A stretch of DNA of 64,000 nucleotides from Bdellovibrionales bacterium (GCA_019637855.1 JAHBUX010000004.1:1-64000), one strand, 5' to 3'. Shown: positions 16,190 to 24,983, numbered from the stretch's first letter. Numbers and translations are program-made. Notes: generated by a model not told the origin, from the letters alone.

Positions 16190-16606
16190 CTAGTCTGGCG
16201 CGAGGGCGCCCTCTAGGCAAGCCTCGTCCGCCCGTGCCGGAGTCACCGCCAAACCAGGTAGCATTTCTTTGCCCGCAAGTTTACCGGCAATCACTACGCA
16301 GACCCTGTCACGACCATGCCTTTCAATGTGAACGATTTTGGGTTTGCTCACAATGGCTACCCAATCCCCCGGGCGGGTAAGACTGCCGTCATCATTGCGC
16401 ACGGCCTCGCGGGCTCGCTTTATGCCCTCTGAGCGCGAAGTCACGAGCAATCCGGGAGCCTCATCGTCGGAGCTCCAATCCTCCAATGCCTGCGCAATTT
16501 CGTTCTGATCGTCGTCAAAGACGCAGTTAATAACATAGGTACGAGAGGGCGTGGCCGCAAAAGCCGTCGAACCAATAAGAGTCGCAAAGAGAATCAGGGC
16601 TTTCAC
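16190..16606 (-). CDS. Hypothetical secreted protein
   Basis: 138 residues from a GTG at 16606, preceded by GGAG; a longer frame to 16651 would add an unlikely extension before the signal peptide. Signal peptide ends at AFAATP. The mature protein contains three Cys (VINCVFD, DRVCVVI, DEACLEG). No domain recognised. Confidence 0.6.
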   Translation of the reverse strand: MKALILFATLIGSTAFAATPSRTYVINCVFDDDQNEIAQALEDWSSDDEAPGLLVTSRSEGIKRAREAVRNDDGSLTRPGDWVAIVSKPKIVHIERHGRDRVCVVIAGKLAGKEMLPGLAVTPARADEACLEGALAPD

Positions 16607-16720
16607 GCAGTCTCCAAAACTAAGTTCACCACAGATCATAGCGAGGACCATGCCAGTGAGGCATTGACCTTACGGACTCCTCGCGAGGACTTAAGGGACG
16701 AACGGGTCAGATTCGACTAT

Positions 16721-17137
16721 TCAAGCGAGCCAATGCTCGACAGTGCGTTTGGCGGCCTCATGATGCTCTTTCTTAATATGAGCTGCAAACAACGCAAGGG
16801 TGGCCACCATCACGCCCAAATCATCACCAAAGCCGATTCCAGGCAGTGGGTCAGGGATCGCGTCTATAGGGGATATGAAATAAACCAGATCGCCGAAAAT
16901 AAGGGCCTTCACCCGGGTGGGCGTAGCCGAGTCAATCATGGTGTACCAGAGGGTCAAAGCCTTGATCAGGACCTCACGTCCCGCTTTCTTACCGACAGTC
17001 TTTAAGCGTGCGAACAACTGGTCACGCGTCATCTCAGGAAGAGTGCCTGAAGCAAAAACAGGTGTCAAATCGCCTCGCCCTGGTAAACTTGAACTATGAA
17101 CCTGTACTTTCGTTTCTTCGCTCTTTTGATCCGCCAT
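16721..17137 (-). CDS. YkvA/DUF1232-family protein
   Basis: 138 residues from the ATG at 17137 (after GGGGGAAG). The DUF1232 signature DLVYFISPIDAIPDPLPGIG, followed by DDLGVM, is clear at about residues 85-115. The family consists of small membrane-associated proteins of unknown role. The chosen start overlaps the divergent thioesterase gene by 42 bp; an ATG at 17032 would avoid this but has a poor ribosome-binding site. Confidence 0.75.
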   Translation of the reverse strand: MADQKSEETKVQVHSSSLPGRGDLTPVFASGTLPEMTRDQLFARLKTVGKKAGREVLIKALTLWYTMIDSATPTRVKALIFGDLVYFISPIDAIPDPLPGIGFGDDLGVMVATLALFAAHIKKEHHEAAKRTVEHWLA

Positions 17138-17626
17138 ATCTTCCCCCGCCCCGCACAAGATCCTTTCTCCGCCTGCACCACGCACTTTCGCGTCAGCTTA
17201 GGCGATTTGGATTTGAATATGCACATGAACAACGGTCGCTATCTCACGTTGATGGATCTCGGACGCTTCGACCTACTGCTTAAGGCACGAATCTTTTGGA
17301 AGCTTTTGCGCCTCGGCTATTACCCCGTGGTGGTCTCGGAGAGCATACGTTTTCGCAAATCCCTCGAACCATTTCAGCGCTTTGCTATCGTAACGCGTAT
17401 GGAATCGTGGGACGATCGCGACATCTTCCTGCACCAACGCTTCGTACGCGCCGATAAAACGGTGGCGGAGGGCTTCTTAAAAGCCCGTTTCAAGCAACGC
17501 GGGCGACAGGGTTCCGTCCCTACCGCCGAACTATTTAAGATTTTGGGCCTTGCGTACACCGGCCCAAAGCTTTCACCTCTGGCATTGGCGCAAACACAAA
17601 TCGAAAGCCAGTTGACCGCACCTTAA
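17096..17626 (+). CDS. Hotdog-fold thioesterase
   Basis: 176 residues. The hotdog signature LGDLDLNMHMNNGRYLTLMD covers about residues 35-54, with the catalytic/binding Asp and Asn of 4-hydroxybenzoyl-CoA-type thioesterases, followed by the expected strands (VVVSESIRFRKSL, RFVRADKTVAEGFLKARF). It probably hydrolyses acyl-CoA or a related thioester; the N-terminal hydrophobic stretch (LYFRFFALLIRHIF) may tether it to the membrane, as in THEM6-like proteins. The 5' end overlaps the divergent YkvA gene. Confidence 0.75.
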   Translation: MNLYFRFFALLIRHIFPRPAQDPFSACTTHFRVSLGDLDLNMHMNNGRYLTLMDLGRFDLLLKARIFWKLLRLGYYPVVVSESIRFRKSLEPFQRFAIVTRMESWDDRDIFLHQRFVRADKTVAEGFLKARFKQRGRQGSVPTAELFKILGLAYTGPKLSPLALAQTQIESQLTAP

Positions 17627-17643
17627 CGTGCCTATCTTCCACA

Positions 17644-18039
17644 CTAGTGCTTGCCAGGCTCGAGCTTAACGCCTTTACGCTCGGAAACCGCGTAGGCAAT
17701 GAGCGCGGTCATTTCTTTTGAGCCAGGCTGCAAGTCCTTACCTTGCAACGGATTGCGAATGCACCAATTCACCATCTCCCAGAACTGGGTCACCTTGCCC
17801 AATTGCTTTTGAAACTTAGGATAGGTTTCCGGGTGTGAGTTCGCCCCATTGGGGTGACATTGGGCACAGGCGACACCATTGGTGCCGAGCTTAATCTTGG
17901 CAGAATTGGTCCACAGCGTGCGGCCGTATTTTGCCACCGAATCGTATTCGCCCTGCCAGCGCGCCACATCTTCCTTGCTGAAGGTGTCAGCTTGTGAGGA
18001 GAGTGCTGCGAACATTAAACTTGCAAGAATCCATTTCAT
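17644..18039 (-). CDS. Periplasmic monohaem c-type cytochrome
   Basis: 131 residues with a signal peptide (ending SSQADT) and one haem c site CAQCHPNG near residue 59. The surroundings (NSHPETYPKF) and the C-terminal GSKEMTALIAYA resemble class I cytochromes such as the SoxA/TsdA group. It is the last gene of an operon with a Tat-exported metallophosphoesterase and a di-haem peroxidase, so it is a candidate electron donor to the peroxidase. Confidence 0.85.
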   Translation of the reverse strand: MKWILASLMFAALSSQADTFSKEDVARWQGEYDSVAKYGRTLWTNSAKIKLGTNGVACAQCHPNGANSHPETYPKFQKQLGKVTQFWEMVNWCIRNPLQGKDLQPGSKEMTALIAYAVSERKGVKLEPGKH

Positions 18040-18050
18040 CTCGGAACTCC

Positions 18051-19124
18051 TTAGTAATGATTCTGCGGAGGAATGCGCTTCGCGGGATCTTGGAAGCTGA
18101 CGTCCTCAGGTTTGTCAGTCTTGGTGTTGTAAGCCACCTTGCGCGTGTCATTATCGGGCAACTGAAAGGTCGCATTCACGCGTCCAGAGTTCATACCGAT
18201 AAACTGCCAGCCTGTGGCGTCGCGCTCGAAGAACGGATCGGCGCGATTCATCGGCACGGTCAACACCGGCAAATGGCTTTCCGCCAAAGCGTAGGACTGC
18301 GGATAGGGCCATGGCCAGGCCGTGGCCATTACCGAGTTGAACGCGATATTGCCGATCTTGTTGTACTGGATCTGGTGAACGTGTCCGTAGAGCACATTCA
18401 CCTTTTTAAACGGCTTCAAGATCGCCTGCACTTGCTCGGCGTCATCCGTCCAGAAGTTCCAATTCTTAAAGATCTTCTGCAGCGGCGAGTGCGACAGCAC
18501 CACGAGCGGCGTGTTCTTGTCCACTTTCTCCAAATCCTTCTTCAGCCACTCTCTTTGCTTTTCGCCCACCATGAAGGGTGAACCGTTGGGGTTGTCGAGA
18601 CCGGCCATTTCATCCATACGCTGCTTGGCGGTGGGCCAGCGTTTAAATGTCCACTCATCGGTGGTCAGAATGCTGTTCAAAACCACAAAGTGAACGCCTT
18701 TATGGTCAAAGCTATAGGTGTGCGGACCGAACAGTTTGGACCAGTACTCGCCTAAGTCTAAGTAGTAGTCATGCTCGCCCATCACGTAATGCACTTTGTG
18801 TTTGCAGGCCGACATGATTTCGGCGCCGTGATCGAGTTCGGGCTTAGTGCCGAGCTGGGCTAAATCGCCACCGTAAATCACGAAATCCGGCTTAGGCAGG
18901 AGCAAGTTGCACTCAGCCACCGCGCGCTTCAACCCCTGGTCCCAGTTGCGCACGAACTCTTTACCCTTGATGTGCTGAATGTGCGAATCGGAAATGTAGG
19001 CGAAAGTAAAATCCTGCGCGCTGTCCGCAAAAGCCAAACGCACCAAACTGATCGGCAGGGTCGCCAATGCTCCTGCAGCCAGTCCCGCTTTACCGAATTC
19101 ACGACGTGAAAATTTGAAACTCAT
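18051..19124 (-). CDS. Tat-exported metallophosphoesterase
   Basis: 357 residues. The N-terminus carries a twin-arginine signal (SRREFGKAG then a hydrophobic stretch). The calcineurin-like core shows ISDSHIQH, YGGDLAQLG, MGEHDYY (GNHD variant with Glu), LSHSPL and YGHVHQIQ, giving the expected metal ligands. The substrate is unknown. It lies between a di-haem peroxidase gene (9-nt gap) and a monohaem cytochrome gene (11-nt gap), an unusual partner for a phosphoesterase. Confidence 0.85.
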   Translation of the reverse strand: MSFKFSRREFGKAGLAAGALATLPISLVRLAFADSAQDFTFAYISDSHIQHIKGKEFVRNWDQGLKRAVAECNLLLPKPDFVIYGGDLAQLGTKPELDHGAEIMSACKHKVHYVMGEHDYYLDLGEYWSKLFGPHTYSFDHKGVHFVVLNSILTTDEWTFKRWPTAKQRMDEMAGLDNPNGSPFMVGEKQREWLKKDLEKVDKNTPLVVLSHSPLQKIFKNWNFWTDDAEQVQAILKPFKKVNVLYGHVHQIQYNKIGNIAFNSVMATAWPWPYPQSYALAESHLPVLTVPMNRADPFFERDATGWQFIGMNSGRVNATFQLPDNDTRKVAYNTKTDKPEDVSFQDPAKRIPPQNHY

Positions 19125-19133
19125 CGTTGTCTC

Positions 19134-20252
19134 CTATTTTTTGGCCACGAGTTTAGGACTGCTCAGGGCTTTCATAAATGCGACTAGGTCTTTCTTCTCT
19201 TGCGCCGTCAAGTTGAGCGGACGAATACCACCGCTCAAATATGGGTTGATGACTTCTTTCGGATTGGAGGCGCCGCCCAGATTGTAGTGCTCGACAACCT
19301 CATCCAAAGTCTTCAAGCTGCCATCGTGCATGTAAGGTGCAGTGAGATCGATATTACGCAAAGTGGGAGTTTTAAAACCACCCATCTCGAAAATATAACG
19401 AGTGACTGCAAAGCGCCCGAGCTCGGAGCTCTTCTCGTCGGTCAAAGCTTTCTTGTCGACTTCGTTCTGGTCGTATTGCGCGCGCAGATACTCTTTCGAC
19501 AAACGATCGATATCGGCTTGCTTCATCTTGTTGATACCTACACCGATATTGTGAAACTTGTTGTCGGTGAAAAGTGCTTGTGTTTGCTCGATAACATGGC
19601 AAGAAACACAGCGGCCGTTTCCGATAAAGGCCTGAAAGCCGCGCTTCTCAGCCGCATTTAGCGTATTCTCGCCACCATAGTACCAACGGTCGAATTTCGA
19701 TCCGCCAAAGAGCTGCGTGCGCTCAAAGGTCGCAATCGCTTGCGTCACATGCTGAATCTTGATGTCATTCGGCTCAAGATTGAACGTTTTCTTGAAGGCG
19801 TCCACATAGGCTTTGTCTTCACGAATGGTCTTTAAGATCGGCTCATGATTGGCTAAGCCCATCTCCACCGGATTGGTGAAAGGGTGCAGAGCTTGATCTT
19901 CAAGATCGGGCGAACGACCGTCCCAAAACTGCGTCGTGCTGAACGCCGCATTGGCCACCGTCGGACTGCTACGCGTCCCGGTCAAACCATTCACACCTTT
20001 GGAAACCGCCAAGCGGTCGGTGAAACCCTTATTGGGCTCATGGCAAGTGGCGCAAGAGATCTTGCCAGTCGAGCTAAAACGCGTGTCATTGTACAAGCGC
20101 TGACCAAGCGTCACCCGCTCCGGCGTGATGGGGTTGTTCGCAGGAACTTTAAGGGCCGGAAGTCCCAAAAGATTGGCATCTTCCTTCGTGTCCGCCACCG
20201 CCGGTAAGGCGAAAAGCAAGGCAGCAAGCAGAGAACCAAGTTGTAAGAACAC
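19134..20252 (-). CDS. Di-haem cytochrome c peroxidase (CcpA/MauG family)
   Basis: 372 residues with a signal peptide (ending AVADT) and two haem c motifs, CATCHEP near residue 71 and CVSCHVI near 212. The layout (RVTLGQRLYNDTRFS, WDGRSPDLEDQALHPF, FKTPTLRNIDLTAPYMHDG) is that of bacterial cytochrome c peroxidases, which reduce hydrogen peroxide to water in the periplasm. First gene of a three-gene operon, divergent from a Fur/PerR-type regulator, with a palindrome between them. Probably peroxide- or metal-regulated. Confidence 0.92.
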   Translation of the reverse strand: MFLQLGSLLAALLFALPAVADTKEDANLLGLPALKVPANNPITPERVTLGQRLYNDTRFSSTGKISCATCHEPNKGFTDRLAVSKGVNGLTGTRSSPTVANAAFSTTQFWDGRSPDLEDQALHPFTNPVEMGLANHEPILKTIREDKAYVDAFKKTFNLEPNDIKIQHVTQAIATFERTQLFGGSKFDRWYYGGENTLNAAEKRGFQAFIGNGRCVSCHVIEQTQALFTDNKFHNIGVGINKMKQADIDRLSKEYLRAQYDQNEVDKKALTDEKSSELGRFAVTRYIFEMGGFKTPTLRNIDLTAPYMHDGSLKTLDEVVEHYNLGGASNPKEVINPYLSGGIRPLNLTAQEKKDLVAFMKALSSPKLVAKK

Positions 20253-20299
20253 TATTGCCTCCTTATGTCTTCACAAATGAATGCTAAATGAGAGTATTT

Positions 20300-20314
20300 T
20301 TAGATTCAATCTAA
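20300..20314. promoter_or_regulatory. Fur/PerR-type 7-1-7 operator
   Basis: TTAGATTCAATCTAA is a perfect 7-1-7 inverted repeat, the architecture of Fur-family boxes (for example the PerR box TTATAATnATTATAA). It lies in the 106-bp intergenic region between the peroxidase operon and a Fur-family gene, 48 bp and 45 bp from their starts. The regulator next door is the natural candidate to bind it. Confidence 0.7.
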
Positions 20315-20358
20315 TATTAAATTCCGTCTAAACGTTAAGACTGCTAAATTATTGAACG

Positions 20359-20742
20359 ATGAATCAGCTTTTAGAAAAACGCGGGTTGCGCGCGACACCG
20401 CATCGTGTGCGTATCGCTCAAAAAGTTTTGCAGGAGCATTGTCACTTTACCGCCGAAGACATCTGCGGCTGGGCTGGCGGGCTTAAGAAGCGATTGAGCC
20501 GTGCGACGGTCTACAACATACTAAATGAGTTTGTAGCCGTCGGACTGTTGAAGTCGTTTTACTCGTCCGCTCTGGGCAAGACAATCTATGACTCGAATAC
20601 CGAGAATCACTTTCATTTGTATGACACCGATAAAGATCAAATTTTGGATGTGGACCCTTCTCTGGTGACGGTCAACACGAGTGGTTTAAAGGGCTATCGT
20701 ATCGATCAAATCGAAATTTTAATGAAAGGCCGCCGGCGCTAG
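20359..20742 (+). CDS. Fur/PerR-family transcriptional regulator
   Basis: 127 residues. Winged-helix domain with RATPHRVRIAQKVL and SRATVYNILNEFVAVGLL, as in Fur proteins. The metal-sensing residues HCHFTAEDI and ENHFHLYD are present, but the structural zinc CxxC pairs of many Fur/PerR proteins are absent (YDTDKDQ where a Cys pair usually sits) and the C-terminus is short. Divergent from the peroxidase operon. Probably represses that operon and itself; whether it senses peroxide (PerR), iron or manganese cannot be decided. Confidence 0.85.
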   Translation: MNQLLEKRGLRATPHRVRIAQKVLQEHCHFTAEDICGWAGGLKKRLSRATVYNILNEFVAVGLLKSFYSSALGKTIYDSNTENHFHLYDTDKDQILDVDPSLVTVNTSGLKGYRIDQIEILMKGRRR

Positions 20743-21248
20743 TTCGGATGAGCTTCTAGATATTTGCGCACCGCTTGAGCCATATCGTCTTTCAGTCCCA
20801 TTCCCGAAGCCGTGAGAATAGCTTGCTCTACAGGCATCTTCTCATCACGCACTAAGTGAATCGCCAAATAGGCAGCAGCTCGATTTCCGGTTTTGCAAAA
20901 AAGCAGTATGGGTTTCTGCCCGGCCTCTTTGATCACCTTGTCGATGCCGGCGATGGTTTCCGGATGAATTTCCGCTTTCTTAGCAAACACCACACGGTTG
21001 TAACGCAGACCGAGCTTGCTGGCTGAAGCCGGCTGAGAGCAACTACCCAACTCATTGAAATCGCGCAGATCCAAAACTTCAGCCCCCTTCTCCTTCTTAA
21101 AGTGGGCCAGCGCCTGGTCACTTGGCTCGCCGGAAATATACAATCGCCCGAAGCGCTTGGCCTCGTCGATGGACGAGGCTGGCCCGGGGGCCGCAAAAGT
21201 GTTCAGGGATGTAAACAGGACCAGTGCGGAGAAGAGTGTGCGAATCAT
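20739..21248 (-). CDS. Periplasmic DUF442/BLH-like phosphatase-type protein
   Basis: 169 residues with a signal peptide (ending TFAAP). The fold matches the beta-lactamase-hydrolase-like/DUF442 group: GRLYISGEPSDQALAHF, EVLDLRDFNE and the active-site loop LFCKTGNRAA (Cys-x4-Arg). Members act as phosphatases or sulfurtransferases; secretion is less common. Convergent with the Fur-type gene and overlapping it by 4 nt. Confidence 0.75.
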   Translation of the reverse strand: MIRTLFSALVLFTSLNTFAAPGPASSIDEAKRFGRLYISGEPSDQALAHFKKEKGAEVLDLRDFNELGSCSQPASASKLGLRYNRVVFAKKAEIHPETIAGIDKVIKEAGQKPILLFCKTGNRAAAYLAIHLVRDEKMPVEQAILTASGMGLKDDMAQAVRKYLEAHPN

Positions 21249-21340
21249 ACCTCTATGGCTAGGCCAGATCGCAAATCTTGTCGAGACAAAATCCGCCCGC
21301 TCGGTAAAATTAAAATGGAACTTTGAGCGGAGGGGAAGCT

Positions 21341-21724
21341 TTGAAATACATTCTGGCGCTACTGTTAGTTGCGACCACTAGCCCCGCGGCATTCGCCAAA
21401 AAGATCGATGAATTTCTGGCCACAGATGCATGGTGTTTTGCAGACCGATCTGGCCAATGGGACAGCGGGCGCTTTCGTTTCACGTGGGACTATTGGGGAC
21501 CAAACATCGGCATGTACGATGTGGTCGATGCCCCTGGCCCTGGCGCCGCCGAATTCCACTGGAACACATTTTGGACCATCTCGAATATCTATCGCATCAC
21601 CCTCTGGGATGCACAAGGCCGCACCTATCAAGCCGATATGGAAATCCGAAAAGACGGCAACAGCATGGTTTGGTATTGGATCGGCCCTGACTACCGACGT
21701 TCGACTTTAAATCGCTGCAAATAG
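21341..21724 (+). CDS. Small secreted hypothetical protein
   Basis: 127 residues from a TTG at 21341, preceded by GGAGGGG at good spacing; an upstream alternative at 21323 would place that site inside the gene. Signal peptide ends at AFAKK. The mature part is Trp/Tyr-rich with two Cys (DAWCFAD, LNRCK) that could pair, and repeated short strands (GRFRFTWDYWG, RITLWDAQG). No family recognised. Confidence 0.6.
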   Translation: MKYILALLLVATTSPAAFAKKIDEFLATDAWCFADRSGQWDSGRFRFTWDYWGPNIGMYDVVDAPGPGAAEFHWNTFWTISNIYRITLWDAQGRTYQADMEIRKDGNSMVWYWIGPDYRRSTLNRCK

Positions 21725-21725
21725 C

Positions 21726-22826
21726 TCACAAACTGCGTTTCAATGTGAGTAGAGTCACCTCGGGTGTCGTGCCCAAACGTAGCGGCGGTCCCCACGTGCC
21801 GGTGCCATGACTGACATATATCCACATGCGACCGACCTGACTTAAACCTTCATGAAACTCATGTACCGCACGCACCACCAGGGTCCACGGAAAAAACTGA
21901 CCTGCATGCGTGTGGCCACTCACTTGCAAATCAAATCCTACCTGCGCCGCCGCACGGGCCGCACTGGGCCGATGTGAGAGCAAGATCCTAAAATCCGCGC
22001 TTTCGCCTCCGCGGATCGCCGCCTGCACATCCGGTTGAACATCGGCCTTCATCTGCGCGCCCGCTTTGTCTGGAATGCCACCAACGAGGATGCGAGCACC
22101 GTTATGTTCCACAATCTCACCGCGGTTGTGCAGCACACGTGCCCCCAGCTCGCGGAACACCGTCAACCATTCATCGATATTCCAATAGTATTCGTGGTTA
22201 CCGGAAACGTAGAACACGCGACCGCGCGGTTGCAGGTCAGCCAAAGGATCGATCCCATAGCGCGAGCGCACACTATCACCATCACCAATATCGCCCGTGA
22301 GCGCCACGACATCCGCGGCTAACGAATTCGTCTTTTGCACCACGCGCTCGACATACGTGCGCGTGATCGGCCCGCCCACATGTAGATCTGTGATCAATGC
22401 CACCTTAAAGCCTTCAAGCGTTGAGGGTAGTTCAGAATACTTCACGTCGATCCGCTTTATCGTGGGCCCTCGCAAGGCCACAACGGCGCCCGCCACTAGC
22501 GCAAGAATGCAGGCGACGAGCACATAGATATTTCCGGCCCGATAGCCAGTACTCAACCACATCAGATCGCGCAAGACGGTGAACACGAATATATAAGTCA
22601 ACAAACCCATCGCCGAGTAGGCCACATGGGCAATGCTGTCCTTCAATCTGACATTGTCGCGACGATCACTCCCCCAAACCGTGAGCGGCATAGCTAGGAT
22701 GCAGAGAAAGGGAACGGCTAAAATAATCTGCAGATAAAGTTCGCCTTGGGCCAAACTCCAAACCAAGTAGGAATATGCCAGGGCAAATAGCGCCAAGGCC
22801 ATAAAGAAGACGCGTGCAATGCCCAA
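21726..22826 (-). CDS. Membrane metallophosphoesterase (YkoQ/YaeI type)
   Basis: 366 residues. The first ~130 residues contain four or five membrane helices. The C-terminal phosphoesterase domain has ITDLHVGG, LTGDIGDGD, VSGNHEYYW, LLSHRPS and VSGHTHAGQFFPW, the full set of metal ligands. Relatives remove phosphate from lipid-linked or UDP-sugar substrates at the membrane; the substrate here is unknown. Confidence 0.85.
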   Translation of the reverse strand: MGIARVFFMALALFALAYSYLVWSLAQGELYLQIILAVPFLCILAMPLTVWGSDRRDNVRLKDSIAHVAYSAMGLLTYIFVFTVLRDLMWLSTGYRAGNIYVLVACILALVAGAVVALRGPTIKRIDVKYSELPSTLEGFKVALITDLHVGGPITRTYVERVVQKTNSLAADVVALTGDIGDGDSVRSRYGIDPLADLQPRGRVFYVSGNHEYYWNIDEWLTVFRELGARVLHNRGEIVEHNGARILVGGIPDKAGAQMKADVQPDVQAAIRGGESADFRILLSHRPSAARAAAQVGFDLQVSGHTHAGQFFPWTLVVRAVHEFHEGLSQVGRMWIYVSHGTGTWGPPLRLGTTPEVTLLTLKRSL

Positions 22827-22874
22827 GAAACCTCCGATCCAATCAGTCTAACGACGGCCGATGGAGGCGGCAAT

Positions 22875-23894
22875 TTACATTTGCAACTGACGATCAGGCC
22901 AACCGGCAGGGCGGTCGACGCCTTCTATCGCGGAGATGTAGGGCGCTTGCAGCCTTAGGAATGTATCGAACAGACAGACAGTCGATTGTTCGGGGCGAAT
23001 AGCGGGAAACACGTAAGTCGACCGCTCCATCTCCGGACCGCCACACGGTCTCACTTGAAAGATCTCGATAGTTAGTCCGCGCGGTTCACCTCCCCTGTGT
23101 TGAAGAAATGGTGCCGCAATCACATACGCGAAAAGAGTAGCGCGGTGGCGACGAAACAACGCCAGCTGTCCATGCTCACTCAGAAAACGGAGCATAGCCT
23201 CATCGCCCTCTGGGAATCTGATCTGGCGAAAGTCATTAGGCCAATCCTCTGCACTGACCTGAGCCGCTTGCCATTGTGGAATTACGTTTTGAAATCCGGG
23301 CCGTATTCTCGCTATCTGCAGACGCAAACCGCCAACGACCTGATCCCCCTTCAGCATATCTATCTGCAGAAACTTGTTCTTCTGTACGCTTAGACGCGCC
23401 TTTAACTCCTGCACGGTCACCGGCATGCGACTGGCTATACCAAGAGCCGACAGATCCGTGTCGGACAGCGGCCTTTCCATCTGCTGATGTTGAATTTCAG
23501 CAAGGACACGTTCATGCGTCGGCAGTGGCAAAGAACGAATCATGTCCAAGTGATACCGATCGCTGCGTTGCTTTGCTTCTTCGTAGCGTGCACGAACTGC
23601 TTCGCTATCTTCCCCTTGCTTGGCGGTGAACCAAACAATCTTCGGATTCAAAACAGAAGGGTCCGGAGCTTCGCGCCCCGAGATTTCCACTTTACGCGGG
23701 TTCAGAAAAGTCACCGTCGGCAAGTCGCGCAACCAAGCCACAGCATCGCGCACCATTTGACGACCACCGCGACCGGCCAAATACTGTTCGCAAGTCGCAC
23801 GAGAAAATGTAGCGGGACTTTCATAGTCCATAGCGGAGGCAAGACAAGGCGCGAGCATTGAGAACAGGAACACGGCCAATGAGGGGTGAAACAT
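22875..23894 (-). CDS. Hypothetical secreted protein
   Basis: 339 residues with a signal peptide (ending CLASAMD) and no membrane helices after it. The middle is mixed charged helix (RARYEEAKQRSDRYHLDMI), the C-terminal part strand-rich with two Cys (RPCGGPE, TVCLFD). No known domain recognised. Single-gene unit preceded by a 175-base intergenic region. Confidence 0.6.
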   Translation of the reverse strand: MFHPSLAVFLFSMLAPCLASAMDYESPATFSRATCEQYLAGRGGRQMVRDAVAWLRDLPTVTFLNPRKVEISGREAPDPSVLNPKIVWFTAKQGEDSEAVRARYEEAKQRSDRYHLDMIRSLPLPTHERVLAEIQHQQMERPLSDTDLSALGIASRMPVTVQELKARLSVQKNKFLQIDMLKGDQVVGGLRLQIARIRPGFQNVIPQWQAAQVSAEDWPNDFRQIRFPEGDEAMLRFLSEHGQLALFRRHRATLFAYVIAAPFLQHRGGEPRGLTIEIFQVRPCGGPEMERSTYVFPAIRPEQSTVCLFDTFLRLQAPYISAIEGVDRPAGWPDRQLQM

Positions 23895-24069
23895 GCTGGT
23901 CCTCCATATTCCAGGTGACGGTCTGGCATCGGGCTAGGGTGCAAAGGATGTGCACAACATGTCAGCGCGGTGTGAGTGTCGACTCTCTAATGTGGGGCAA
24001 AAAAGAATTCGTATCCGATGAATTCCACCCCAGAGAGAAGCGTGAGTGCCGCGGTGCTAAAGGCAAGGC

Positions 24070-24867
24070 CTATACGCCAACAGCCAAGCGCGAGTGTTGA
24101 ACGACTTCGCTCAATTCGAGCATCTGACCGGCACCGGCCTCAAGCAAGGCGGCGCAATTCATACGCTCCATCGGAGAAACCAGGCCCAGGAGGTTAAACA
24201 CCGTGCGCACCAAAGCGTAGGACGGGCTTTGGCGGTGAGATTCACGCGCCGATTTCACCCAGCGAGCCACGACACTTTCATAAGCCGCCACGAACTGCTC
24301 CGGAATCAAACCCTCGCGGCGTGAAGGCTTTAAGAAGAATGTATTGTAAGAGTCATGTACGCCAAACAAGATAACTTCGCGATGCTTGGTTTCCAAACTA
24401 CGCGAGCGGCCCATATGATAGATCGCGAGCAAGTAGATTTGAAAGACCTCTTGTTTGTATTCGATATCGAGCTCCACACCTTTCTCATTGTAGAAAGCTT
24501 GCAGAGTGTGTTCATACAATTCAAAAGCCGAAGTGAAACATGCGAAGCCCATCTCATGTAAAAGAGCGATATGGCGAACGCCGGCGGGAATTGTGCTGTC
24601 CACCACATTCAGCATTTGCGTGCCAAAGGACTCTTCACTTAAAGACAGAGAAAACTTAAGGTGACGCAAGACACTCAAAATGCGGCAGCGCGAGAGAGGC
24701 GAATCTTTATCGGGCCACGAGCGTACGATGCGCAGCAGTTCCTTATGAGCCGCAGCCGTCGAATTCGGCTCGATTACAGGACGTTTCAATTCACGAACAT
24801 AGTCGGAAATAGACATGTGGGGGGAACGGATGGAATCAATCAGCAGTTCATCAAGTCGGTCAATCAT
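24070..24867 (-). CDS. Unknown alpha-helical cytoplasmic protein under a sigma-54-type promoter
   Basis: 265 residues from the ATG at 24867 with AGAGGTG upstream. No signal peptide or membrane span; the sequence is mostly helical with aromatic-rich segments (LHEMGFACFTSAFELYEHTL, YLLAIYHMGRSR). No family recognised. A sigma-54-type -24/-12 element lies at 24895-24908 and a perfect palindrome at 24984-25004. The same palindrome half-sites recur upstream of the cyclase-like gene at 37902, suggesting shared control. Confidence 0.65.
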   Translation of the reverse strand: MIDRLDELLIDSIRSPHMSISDYVRELKRPVIEPNSTAAAHKELLRIVRSWPDKDSPLSRCRILSVLRHLKFSLSLSEESFGTQMLNVVDSTIPAGVRHIALLHEMGFACFTSAFELYEHTLQAFYNEKGVELDIEYKQEVFQIYLLAIYHMGRSRSLETKHREVILFGVHDSYNTFFLKPSRREGLIPEQFVAAYESVVARWVKSARESHRQSPSYALVRTVFNLLGLVSPMERMNCAALLEAGAGQMLELSEVVQHSRLAVGV

Positions 24868-24893
24868 AAGCACCTCTTCTGTCCAACCACTTG

Positions 24894-24909
24894 TGCAACC
24901 GGTATTCCC
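24894..24909 (-). promoter_or_regulatory. Candidate sigma-54 promoter (-24/-12)
   Basis: Read on the minus strand the element is GGGAATACCGGTTGCA, with GG and GC separated by exactly 10 bases (complements at 24907-24908 and 24895-24896) and TTGCA at -12. The predicted start is near 24883, just ahead of the ribosome-binding site of the unknown gene at 24867. The -24 half is weaker than the -12 half. Confidence 0.5.
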
Positions 24910-24983
24910 CGCAGGCCCTCGAATTTAAGCGATCCTAGACTGTGTGTTGCCTTAGCTTTTGACTGTGCGGAGCGCTTTTGGTC

